DNA of 64,000 bases. Source: Parvibaculum sp. GTDB lineage: Bacteria > Pseudomonadota > Alphaproteobacteria > Parvibaculales > Parvibaculaceae. A model generated the notes under the pieces. It was not told the DNA's origin, made no database searches, and saw only the letters and a program-made list of their open reading frames with translations. Below are positions 17,101 through 24,762 of this stretch, one piece after another. The stretch's first letter is position 1, and the number at the start of each line of letters is the position of its first letter. Both the position numbers and the translations under genes were made by a program. The stretch spans positions 62,001 to 126,000 of the forward strand of contig JAHBYL010000001.1 of assembly GCA_019635955.1 (NCBI GenBank), in the 5' to 3' direction.

Positions 17101-17157
17101 TTCTAACGCTAGTTCGAATTTTGGTCCCGTGCAATATTTTTCGAATGATGATTAGAA
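17101..17157. promoter_or_regulatory. Symmetric double operator between badH and its TetR regulator
   Basis: TTCTAA-N6-TTCGAA (17101-17118) and its exact mirror TTCGAA-N6-TTAGAA (17140-17157) flank a 21-bp centre. A 9-bp direct repeat, GAATTTTGG at 17116-17124 and 17155-17163, overlaps them. The block is AT-rich against a GC-rich background and lies between divergent badH and TetR starts, so it is likely where the regulator represses both directions. Confidence 0.62.
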
Positions 17158-17213
17158 TTTTGGACTCGCATGTGCAACTATCCGGGCGTTGCATGAGAAC
17201 ACCGGAGGCCTTC

Positions 17214-17858
17214 GTGACGACCGAACGCAGCAAGTCCGACCTGACCCGCACGCGAATTCTGGATGCCGCCGCGCGGACCTTTCGCCAGAAAGGTTACGCA
17301 GCGACGACCCTGAACGAAATTGCCAGCGCGGCCGACATGCAGGCCGGAAGCCTTTATTACCATTTCGGTTCGAAAGACGAATTGCTTGAGGAAGTGCTCG
17401 ACATCGGTGCGAACAAGGTGAACGACGCCATCAAGGAAAGTCAGGAAAGGCTGCCACCGGAAGCAACCCATCGCGAGCGTATTCGTGCCGCGGTCGACGC
17501 CCATCTCACGATGCTTCTCAAGCACTGCGACTACACCTCCGCCAATATAAGCATTTTCGCCCAGATACCGGAGGAGATTCAGCAGCGTCACCTGCCGAAG
17601 CGCGACGCACTCGCCGCCCAGTGGCGGCGCATCCTGACGCGTGCGCAGAAGGCCGGCGCCCTGCGCGACGATGTCGATCTCAGCATGGTGCGCATGCTGC
17701 TGCTCGGCGCGCTCAACTGGTCGGTCGAATGGTACAAGCCGGGCAAGACCTCGATCCCTGCCATGGCGGACCATATTTGCCTGATGCTGCTAGACGGCAT
17801 CGGTTCAAAAAGCTCCACCCGCCGCAATACCGAAGGCCGGGCCGCGGAAGTCGCTTGA
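17214..17858 (+). CDS. TetR-family regulator, probable controller of the alicyclic operon
   Basis: A repressor-type protein of 214 residues with an N-terminal HTH (TRTRILDAAARTFRQKGYAATTLNEIASAADMQAGSLYYHFGSKDELLEEVL) and a TetR_C-type helical domain (LLLGALNWSVEWYKPG). The GTG at 17214 is chosen because GGAGG lies 5 bp before it; an in-frame ATG at 17193 would add 7 residues without a ribosome site. It is divergent from badH and upstream of a PECR-type SDR, with a symmetric operator pair in the space between. The ligand is presumably an acyl-CoA or acid of the pathway, which is an inference. Confidence 0.88.
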   Translation: MTTERSKSDLTRTRILDAAARTFRQKGYAATTLNEIASAADMQAGSLYYHFGSKDELLEEVLDIGANKVNDAIKESQERLPPEATHRERIRAAVDAHLTMLLKHCDYTSANISIFAQIPEEIQQRHLPKRDALAAQWRRILTRAQKAGALRDDVDLSMVRMLLLGALNWSVEWYKPGKTSIPAMADHICLMLLDGIGSKSSTRRNTEGRAAEVA

Positions 17859-17882
17859 AACACAGCCATCGGGAGAGGTCGC

Positions 17883-18752
17883 ATGACGTATCAGAAGGAA
17901 CGCTACGGTTTCACGGACGAGGAATTGACGTCGCTGCCGACTGTCTATCGGAGCGATCTCTTTTCCGGAAAGACGGTCGTCGTCTCGGGCGGTGGAAGCG
18001 GACTCGGACGAGCGATCGCCTGCCTTTTCGGACGACTCGGCGCGAATATCGCCATTTGCGGACGCAACGAAGAGAAACTCGCGGCGACCGTGCCCTTTCT
18101 GGAAAGCCTCGGTGCGCGTGTCTTCAGCATGCCGCTCACGATCCGCGACCCCGATCAGGTCGCCGGCTTCATCGATGCGGTCTGGAACGAGTTCGGCGCG
18201 CTGGATTTTCTGGTCAACAATGCAGGCGGTCAGTTCGCCCAGCCCGCTCTCGATTTCAAGGTCAAGGGGTGGAACGCGGTCATCGATACCAACCTCAACG
18301 GAACCTGGTACATGATGCAGAGCGCCGCGCGGCAATGGGTCGACCGCAAGACATCCGGCGCCATCGTCAACATCGTCGCCGATATATGGCGCGGAATGCC
18401 GGGCATTGCGCATACATGCGCGGCACGCGCGGGCGTCACCTATCTTTCCAAGTCGGTGGCGGTCGAGTGGGCCCAGTACGATATCCGGGTCAATTGCGTC
18501 GCGCCTGGCGTCTGCGAAACTAGCGGCTTCAGGCAATATCCGCTGGAGGGCCTGAGGTCCTACTATCTCGATTCCAATCCGATGCTAAGAGTCGGCGACG
18601 CGCACGACATCGCCGAAGCAGTTGTGTATCTCGCAGCGCCCAGCGCGAAGTTCGTCACGGGCGAGGTCCTGACGGTCGACGGCGGCGAGCAACTGTGGGG
18701 AGACCCGTGGCCGACCGGGCGGCCGGCGCACTTCCAGCCGAGAAACATCTGA
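17883..18752 (+). CDS. SDR of the PECR/DECR type (enoyl-CoA reductase-like)
   Basis: A 289-residue short-chain dehydrogenase/reductase. The Rossmann motif SGGGSGLGRAIA (about residues 35-46) and NNAGG are intact, and the C-terminus has FVTGEVLTVDGGEQLWG. The catalytic YxxxK is absent: the segment reads HTCAARAGV, with Thr and Arg at those positions. The AARAGV pattern followed by VAVEWAQYDIRVNCVAPG is typical of peroxisomal trans-2-enoyl-CoA reductase and 2,4-dienoyl-CoA reductase relatives, which use other residues. It follows the TetR gene by 24 bp with GGAGAGG before ATG. A reductase acting on an unsaturated acyl-CoA of the neighbouring pathway is plausible. Confidence 0.82.
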   Translation: MTYQKERYGFTDEELTSLPTVYRSDLFSGKTVVVSGGGSGLGRAIACLFGRLGANIAICGRNEEKLAATVPFLESLGARVFSMPLTIRDPDQVAGFIDAVWNEFGALDFLVNNAGGQFAQPALDFKVKGWNAVIDTNLNGTWYMMQSAARQWVDRKTSGAIVNIVADIWRGMPGIAHTCAARAGVTYLSKSVAVEWAQYDIRVNCVAPGVCETSGFRQYPLEGLRSYYLDSNPMLRVGDAHDIAEAVVYLAAPSAKFVTGEVLTVDGGEQLWGDPWPTGRPAHFQPRNI

Positions 18753-19100
18753 GAAAATTGCGGTCGCAATTGAAGGCACAGGCTCCAAGTGCCCCAGCCG
18801 ACACCGTTGAGAGCGGCGGCTTCCGGAACATCCAGTTCCTGCACCAGGGCCATCTGGCCAATATACGCTATCCAGTCAACTAGGCGGCTTTGCCGGGCGG
18901 CGGTCCCGCCGGCCGTCGCCCGGTGTTCTCCGTCGAGACAAACAAGAGATTCCTGTAGGAGGCGATTCCCGCCTTCTATTTTCCAGCTCAATGTCGTCGG
19001 ACATGCCATTCCCCTATCCACCCACCTAGCCTCTTCAGAGCATGGCCACCTGCCGGGCTTGGCTGATAGGGTCGCAGCTTCACTGGGGAGCCACGCGGCC
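18753..19100 (+). other. 348-bp gap with no gene called
   Basis: Between the PECR-type SDR and the aldehyde dehydrogenase. It contains a small dyad AATTGCG-GT-CGCAATT at 18756-18771 just past the SDR stop, without a T-run. Reading frames across it on both strands have no ribosome site or family resemblance I recognise, although a minus-strand frame between about 18780 and 18890 has natural-looking codon use and could be a gene remnant. GGGGAG at 19085-19090 belongs to the aldehyde dehydrogenase start. Confidence 0.4.
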
Positions 19101-20525
19101 ATGAAAAATTTCGACAGGTTTCTGATCGGCGGCGAATGGGTGATCCCGTCTTCGCGCGATAACCGCGACCTCCGCAATCCGGCGAATGACGAAGTCTATG
19201 GCACCGTCGTCATGGGCACGGCGGAAGACGCCGATGCCGCTATCCGCGCGGCTCATGCGGCATTCCCCTCCTTCGCGGCCACTAGCAAGGAAGAGCGCCT
19301 CCGGCTCCTGAAGCGCATCCTCGACATCTATGAGCGCCGCCGCGATGAATTCGCTGCAGCCATGACGGAGGAGATGGGTGCGCCCGCCACTCTCTCCCGC
19401 GATGCGCAGGCAGCGGCGGGCGCGGACTATCTGCGTGCCACCATCGATGCCTTCGAAACTTTTGCCATCGAACGCCCCGGCGCAGGCAACGTTATTCTCC
19501 GTAGGGAACCCGTGGGCGTCTGCGCCTTGATTACGCCCTGGAACTGGCCGCTCAATCAGATCGCGGGCAAGGTCGCGCCCGCGCTGGCCGCAGGCTGCTC
19601 CATGATCTTGAAGCCGAGCGAACTCACGCCCATGTCGGCCACGCTTTTCGCCGAGGTGCTGGTGGAAGCGGGTGTGCCCGCGGGTGTCTTCAACCTCGTG
19701 CATGGCGATGGACACGAGGTCGGCACGGCACTTTCCACGCATCCTCTCGTCGACATGGTGTCGTTCACCGGCTCGACGGCGGCCGGCGTGCAGGTCGCGA
19801 TCAATGCCGCCCCCAGCGTGAAGCGGGTGACCCAGGAACTGGGCGGGAAGTCGCCGAATATCCTGCTGCGCGATGCGGATTTCGACACCGCCGTCGAACG
19901 ATCCATCCGCGCCTGCATGGAGAACAGCGGCCAGTCCTGCAATGCGCCGACACGGCTCATCGTGCCCGCGGAGCGGCATGACGACATCGCAAATACGGCC
20001 GCTGCCATTGCGAATTCCCTTCGCGTCGGGGATCCGCTGGAGAACGAGACGGATATCGGCCCTCTTGTCTCCCGCGCGCATTACGAGCGCGTGCTCAACT
20101 ATATCCGCATCGGCCAGCAGGAAGGCGCTGTCCTCGCGGCGGGGGGACCGGAGCCCGTCTCCGGGCTCGAACCTGGCTATTTCGTGCGCCCCACTGTCTT
20201 TGCGCATGTGAAGCCGGAGATGACGGTCGCCCGGGAGGAAATTTTCGGGCCCGTCCTTGTCCTCCTCTCCTACGAGGACGAGGAGGACGCCATCGCCATG
20301 GCGAACGACACGCCGTATGGCCTCGCGGCCTATCTCTCCTCGCGGGACGAGGCCCATGCGCTTTCCGTGGCGCGGCGGCTCCGCGCAGGCCAGGTCCATA
20401 TCAACATGGCGCTACCCGGTGCCGAAACGCCCTTCGGCGGATACCGGCAGTCCGGCAATGGCCGCGAAGGCGGGGTCTTCGGCATCGAGGAATTCACGGA
20501 AATCAAGGCAATCGTCCGCCCCTGA
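19101..20525 (+). CDS. NAD(P)-dependent aldehyde dehydrogenase
   Basis: ALDH-superfamily enzyme of 474 residues that oxidises an aldehyde to the acid. Seen: ITPWNWPLNQIAGKVAPALAAGC with Asn148, the catalytic-base Glu246 in QELGGKSPNI, and nucleophile Cys280 in NSGQSCNAPTRL; the C-terminal REEIFGPVLVLLSY and ETPFGGYRQSGNGREGG are also present. An ATG at 19101 begins the normal family N-terminus; the frame stays open 312 bp upstream, but that extension shows no homology-like sequence. It sits downstream of the TetR and SDR genes and 77 bp before an amidase. Substrate unknown; an aldehyde from alcohol oxidation after the P450 step would fit. Confidence 0.93.
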   Translation: MKNFDRFLIGGEWVIPSSRDNRDLRNPANDEVYGTVVMGTAEDADAAIRAAHAAFPSFAATSKEERLRLLKRILDIYERRRDEFAAAMTEEMGAPATLSRDAQAAAGADYLRATIDAFETFAIERPGAGNVILRREPVGVCALITPWNWPLNQIAGKVAPALAAGCSMILKPSELTPMSATLFAEVLVEAGVPAGVFNLVHGDGHEVGTALSTHPLVDMVSFTGSTAAGVQVAINAAPSVKRVTQELGGKSPNILLRDADFDTAVERSIRACMENSGQSCNAPTRLIVPAERHDDIANTAAAIANSLRVGDPLENETDIGPLVSRAHYERVLNYIRIGQQEGAVLAAGGPEPVSGLEPGYFVRPTVFAHVKPEMTVAREEIFGPVLVLLSYEDEEDAIAMANDTPYGLAAYLSSRDEAHALSVARRLRAGQVHINMALPGAETPFGGYRQSGNGREGGVFGIEEFTEIKAIVRP

Positions 20526-20602
20526 CGCGCTGGCCCAACAAGGATATGGCGCCTTTGTGGCCCCGACCGCTTACTATGCAAAACGCATAGAAGGGACCCC
20601 GG

Positions 20603-22051
20603 ATGACCGCCAAGCTCGACCTCGCCTATATGCCCGCCGCGACGCAGCTTCGGCTCTATCGCTCGAAGCAGCTCTCGCCCGTCGATGTGCTGGAGGCGCA
20701 AATCGCGCGGGCCGAAGAGGCCGAGCCGAAGATCAACGCCTTTGCCTGGAAATTCTACGACGAGGCACGGGTGGCGGCGAAGAAGGCCGAGCGACGCTAC
20801 GTGGGCGGCGAAGCCCGTCCTCTTGAAGGCATCACGCTCGCCGTGAAAGACGACACGGATGTCGCAGGCAAGGTGACGGCCTCTGGCTCGAAGCTCTTTC
20901 TCGACTATATCGCGCCCTCCTCGCACCCCATGGTGCAGCGCTATCTCGATGCAGGCGCGATCGTTCATGCCAAGACCACCGTGCCTGAATTCTGCATCAG
21001 CACTGTCACCATCTCGCCGCATTGGGGGGTGACCCGCAATCCCTGGAACCTCGCCTATACGCCGTCAGGCTCTTCCGGGGGCTCGGGCGCCGCACTGGCG
21101 GCCGGGACGACAACGCTGGCAACGGGCAGCGATTCCGGCGGCTCAATCCGCTTGCCCGCGAGCGTCAACGGTGTCTACGGGTTCAAGGCACCTTTCGGCC
21201 GCTTTCCGGGCGTGGCGCCTTGGACGCTGGTGCCGAACTCCGTCTATGGGCCGATGGCGCGCACAATGACCGATCTCTCGCTGATGTATGATCTCGGCAC
21301 CGGCCCCACCTCCCATGACCATACGGCGCTGCCGAAACACACCCTGCCTGCGCCGCTTCCCGCCGTCGCCGGCATGCGGATTGCCTACAGCCCCGATCTC
21401 GGCTTCGCGCAAATCGATCCTGAAGTACGCGCGAACACGGAACGCGCGCTTACCCGTTTCGAGACGCTTGGCGCAACGGTCGAGGAAGTGAAGCTGGACT
21501 GGACGGCCGAGAAGATTCAGGAAGCCATGTACGGCACGCTGTTCAATGGCTTCTGGCGCGTTTTCCTCGATCAGATACAGGAAATGATGCACGACCCGGC
21601 GGAACTCTCCGACCAGTACCACAACTTTTATCGCAAGGCGCATTCCCTGCCCGCGGGCTCGCAGGAGAAGGCCGCGATGCTCGTTGCCGAGCTCAATGCC
21701 GGCATCCATGCGATCTTCAGCGCGGGCTTCGATGCGCTTGTCACGCCGACGACCGGCCTGCCGTCGATCCCGGCGGCGACGAACCACGCGAAGGACACGC
21801 TCGTCATCAATAATGTCACCGTGGACCCCACGATCGGCTGGTGCCTCACCCACCCCTTCAACCTGCTCTATCTGCATCCGATTGTCGTGGCACAGACGGG
21901 CCGTGCGTCGACCAACGTGCCGACATCGATCCAGATCATCGGCAACCGCTATGATGACGACACGGTCTTCGCCCTCGCCCATGCCTATGAGCGCATTGCC
22001 GAACCGCTCTATCGGGGCGATGCCTTCCCGGATTTCCGCCACACCGCCTGA
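20603..22051 (+). CDS. Amidase-signature family hydrolase
   Basis: A 482-residue amidase with the Ser-cisSer-Lys triad: Lys82 in LAVKDDTDV, cis-Ser157 in SGSSGGSGAAL, and nucleophile Ser181 in GSDSGGSIRLPAS. The whole signature region (about 75-200) is intact and no signal peptide is visible. Such enzymes hydrolyse aliphatic or aromatic amides, and a few are glutamyl-tRNA amidotransferase subunits; there is no gatB or gatC nearby, so a catabolic amidase is favoured. It follows the aldehyde dehydrogenase in the same direction and converges with an MFS transporter gene (3-bp gap between stop codons). Confidence 0.92.
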   Translation: MTAKLDLAYMPAATQLRLYRSKQLSPVDVLEAQIARAEEAEPKINAFAWKFYDEARVAAKKAERRYVGGEARPLEGITLAVKDDTDVAGKVTASGSKLFLDYIAPSSHPMVQRYLDAGAIVHAKTTVPEFCISTVTISPHWGVTRNPWNLAYTPSGSSGGSGAALAAGTTTLATGSDSGGSIRLPASVNGVYGFKAPFGRFPGVAPWTLVPNSVYGPMARTMTDLSLMYDLGTGPTSHDHTALPKHTLPAPLPAVAGMRIAYSPDLGFAQIDPEVRANTERALTRFETLGATVEEVKLDWTAEKIQEAMYGTLFNGFWRVFLDQIQEMMHDPAELSDQYHNFYRKAHSLPAGSQEKAAMLVAELNAGIHAIFSAGFDALVTPTTGLPSIPAATNHAKDTLVINNVTVDPTIGWCLTHPFNLLYLHPIVVAQTGRASTNVPTSIQIIGNRYDDDTVFALAHAYERIAEPLYRGDAFPDFRHTA

Positions 22052-22054
22052 GCG

Positions 22055-23236
22055 TTACGTCTCCTTGCGGTCCGCGGCGAGCGAAGGAATAACCCCGGCA
22101 AGCGCTGCAAGGGCAAGCACGCCGAGCGCGACGGCGAAGGCGACGGTGTAGGACTCGCCATCGATCAGGAATCCGACCAGCGCCGGGCCTAGCCCCGCCC
22201 CCACCGACACGACGATCACGCCCCAGACGGCGAGCCGCCCGCTGCGATCGAGCGCGGCCTGCACCGCCTGGAAATAGGGCGCGACGACGGCCCAGGCGAT
22301 GCTCTGCACCACCACCGCGCCGATGAAGATTGCCGCCGTCACCTGCGACAAACCGAAGACGATGACGGGCACCGTGTAGACGGCAAGCGCGAGCATGAGC
22401 GGCTTCGTTCGCCCGAAGCGCTCGCCCAGCGCCACGACGAGGATCGTGCCCGGAATGCCGCAGAGCGCCGAGAGCGCGAGAATATGCGCGACCTCCCCGG
22501 CCTCGATGCCGAGAAGCTCTCCGAAGCGCAGCATGTAGCTCCACAGGCCCACGGCAGCAACGCTGAACAAGCCGAAGGAGAGGACGGCAAGAAGCTTGAG
22601 CAGCGGCCTGCTCTCTACCGCTGCCGCGCGCAGATCCGGCGGCGCCTTGCTCAAGGGCACATCGCCACCATTCAAATTGAGAAGCGGTACAAGCAGGAAG
22701 GAGAGGAGCGCCAGCACCAGCAGGCAGAGATAGACGCTCGCCCCGGCGGCATGGACGGCCAGGGCCGGCACGGCCGCGATATAGCCCGCCGCCAGCACGA
22801 ATTGCAGCATGGTGTACATGCCGAAGCCGCGCGCCGCCTGGTCGTGTCTTCCGATCCAATTGGCGATGGCGCCTGTCAGAAGTCCGACGCCGAGCCCGGC
22901 AAGCGCGCGCAGAACGCAGAGCTCGATGAACCCGTCCGCTCGTATCGACAAGGCATCGCCGGCCATGGCAAACACAAGACCGAGCTGTGCGATGCGGGGC
23001 AGCGGCCAACGCGAAACGAGAACCAGCGCGGCGACAAGCCCGACTGTTGCACCGAGAACATTCGCTGCCGCGACTTCGCCCGCCGCTTGCTCGCTGAGCC
23101 CCGCATCGGAGATCCAGGCCCCGACAAGGCTCGGCAGGATGGAGACGATGATCGCGCCGTAAGCGCCGCAAAGCGCAACGAGAAAGAGGGCCGGAAGCCC
23201 GGCCCCGTCAAATCTGCCCCACCATCCGCGCGCCAT
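22055..23236 (-). CDS. MFS transporter
   Basis: A major facilitator superfamily membrane protein of about 393 residues with roughly 12 hydrophobic segments, starting with LPALFLVALCGAYGAIIVSIL. The cytoplasmic loop between segments 2 and 3 is diverged (LVSRWPLPRIAQLG) and ALGERFGRTKPLML is the second-half equivalent. ATG 23236 is preferred because GGGGAG lies 8 bp before it; an in-frame ATG at 23269 would add 11 residues. Substrate unknown. It converges with the amidase gene and lies downstream of DUF1329 on the same strand but after a strong hairpin, so it is probably its own unit. Confidence 0.87.
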   Translation of the reverse strand: MARGWWGRFDGAGLPALFLVALCGAYGAIIVSILPSLVGAWISDAGLSEQAAGEVAAANVLGATVGLVAALVLVSRWPLPRIAQLGLVFAMAGDALSIRADGFIELCVLRALAGLGVGLLTGAIANWIGRHDQAARGFGMYTMLQFVLAAGYIAAVPALAVHAAGASVYLCLLVLALLSFLLVPLLNLNGGDVPLSKAPPDLRAAAVESRPLLKLLAVLSFGLFSVAAVGLWSYMLRFGELLGIEAGEVAHILALSALCGIPGTILVVALGERFGRTKPLMLALAVYTVPVIVFGLSQVTAAIFIGAVVVQSIAWAVVAPYFQAVQAALDRSGRLAVWGVIVVSVGAGLGPALVGFLIDGESYTVAFAVALGVLALAALAGVIPSLAADRKET

Positions 23237-23300
23237 GCCACTTGCTCCCCTCTTCATCTCCATCCGCATTACCCCGTTTGCCCCTCACCCTTCAACAGAA

Positions 23301-23327
23301 AGGGCGGAGACATTCCGTCTCCGCCCT
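23301..23327 (-). terminator. Rho-independent terminator after the DUF1329 gene
   Basis: A perfect 11-bp stem, AGGGCGGAGAC (23301-23311) with GTCTCCGCCCT (23317-23327), loop of 5. On the minus strand it is followed by TTCTG, a short T-rich stretch. It lies 46 bp after the DUF1329 stop codon and before the MFS start. Confidence 0.75.
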
Positions 23328-23373
23328 CATCTTCACCCGCCCTTGGCGGCCAGCGCCCCGCCCCCCGGGAGTT

Positions 23374-24723
23374 CTATCGCGTTCCGAGCTTTCGCAGCGA
23401 CCCGACCTCGAACATCGCATCGGTCACCTCGGCGGCGGCATGGAAGTTCGGGCGGCGATCGTCGTTAAAAACAAGGTCGAGGATGTAGCGGCCGACCTGC
23501 AGGTCGTAAAGCGCCTGGCCGAAGCCGAAGCAGGTGGGCACGTCATAGGCGTTGACCGTCGTCTCTTCCTGATAGCGCCACAGATTGCCACGGCCGTCAT
23601 ACATGTCGGTCGCCACGACACGCCAGCTATCCTCATCGACATAGAAGACGCGCTTCGCGAGAAGGTGGCGAATGCCGGACTTCACGTTCGCCTCCACCAC
23701 CCAGACGCGGTGAAGCTCGTAGCGCATCGCATCACGGCTCGGATAGGACGGGCCCGTCAGATCGGCAACGCTATGCTTCGAATGAGCGAACTCGTAATTA
23801 TTGTAAGGAATATAGATTTCCTTCTTCCCGACAAGCGTCCAGTCGTAGCGGTCGAGACGGCCGTTATACATGTAAAGCTGGTCGGCCGTGCCGAGGCCTT
23901 CATAGCCCGAAACCGGATTGTCGTAGGAGAGTGTAGGCGCGCGGCGCACGCGGCGTAGGCCGGGGCTGTAGAACCATGCGTTGCGTTCGCCGTTCAGCGT
24001 TTCATGTACGAGATACATCTCGCCGGCCACGCGTGCGGGCGCGATGTAGGAACTCAGATATTTAAGCTGCACATTGCCGAGCTGCGAGAACTCCGTCCGC
24101 TCGGGATTGTAATAATTCGAAAGGCGCACCTCGTCCCATTTGAGTGGCACGAATTTCCCATCGGCGGCAACTACGGCAGTCGTACCGAGCACGCTGCGCG
24201 CCACGCCTTCGAAAGCCATTCGGTGGTTCCACATCACCTCCGCGCCGGACTTCGGCAGGGGAAAGGGAAAACCGCCCGGAACAGCATTGGCGAGATCATT
24301 CGTTCCGTCTTCGACCCTTGCACGGCCCGCGTTCTCGGCGCTCTTCTCATAGACGCGCGCCGGAAATGCGCAGCTCCGCCTCGTCGGATAGACATCCATG
24401 CGGTAACCGTCATAGCGGCTGAGAAGCGCGGCCTGCCCTTCCGTCAGTTTGTCGCGATGGCTATCGAGGTTGTCCTTCGTGATCGAGAAGAGCTTCGCAT
24501 CGCCCGCATAGGGATCGACGTAATCGCCGCCCTGCACATATCCCGCCGGCGGTGCCGTTATACCGCCCGTCCAGGCCGGAATTGTTCCGTCGGCATTGCC
24601 AGCCATTTCCGCGCCGATGGGCGTGAGCCGCGAGCCGAGATCGGCGGCGTCCTGCGCAAGCGCCGGAGCTGCAACAATGCCGCACGCGAGGAGAGCAACA
24701 GTTGCAGAAACCTTGATCGACAT
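23374..24723 (-). CDS. DUF1329 family periplasmic/outer-membrane-associated protein
   Basis: A 449-residue exported protein with a signal peptide (MSIKVSATVALLACGIVAAPALAQ, cleavage after ALA). The mature protein begins DLGSRLTPIGAEMAGNADGTIPAWTGG, the hallmark of DUF1329, and has the LolA-like beta-rich body seen in the family. DUF1329 genes commonly occur beside DUF1302 genes, as here (24763-26481, 39 bp upstream), and the pair has been linked in other bacteria to outer-membrane handling of sterols, wax esters or other lipids. The second in-frame ATG (24723) has AAGGA at proper spacing and is used. The precise function is unproven. Confidence 0.87.
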   Translation of the reverse strand: MSIKVSATVALLACGIVAAPALAQDAADLGSRLTPIGAEMAGNADGTIPAWTGGITAPPAGYVQGGDYVDPYAGDAKLFSITKDNLDSHRDKLTEGQAALLSRYDGYRMDVYPTRRSCAFPARVYEKSAENAGRARVEDGTNDLANAVPGGFPFPLPKSGAEVMWNHRMAFEGVARSVLGTTAVVAADGKFVPLKWDEVRLSNYYNPERTEFSQLGNVQLKYLSSYIAPARVAGEMYLVHETLNGERNAWFYSPGLRRVRRAPTLSYDNPVSGYEGLGTADQLYMYNGRLDRYDWTLVGKKEIYIPYNNYEFAHSKHSVADLTGPSYPSRDAMRYELHRVWVVEANVKSGIRHLLAKRVFYVDEDSWRVVATDMYDGRGNLWRYQEETTVNAYDVPTCFGFGQALYDLQVGRYILDLVFNDDRRPNFHAAAEVTDAMFEVGSLRKLGTR

Positions 24724-24762
24724 ATTCATGTTCCTTTTGCCTTCCGTTACTTCACAAGCCGC

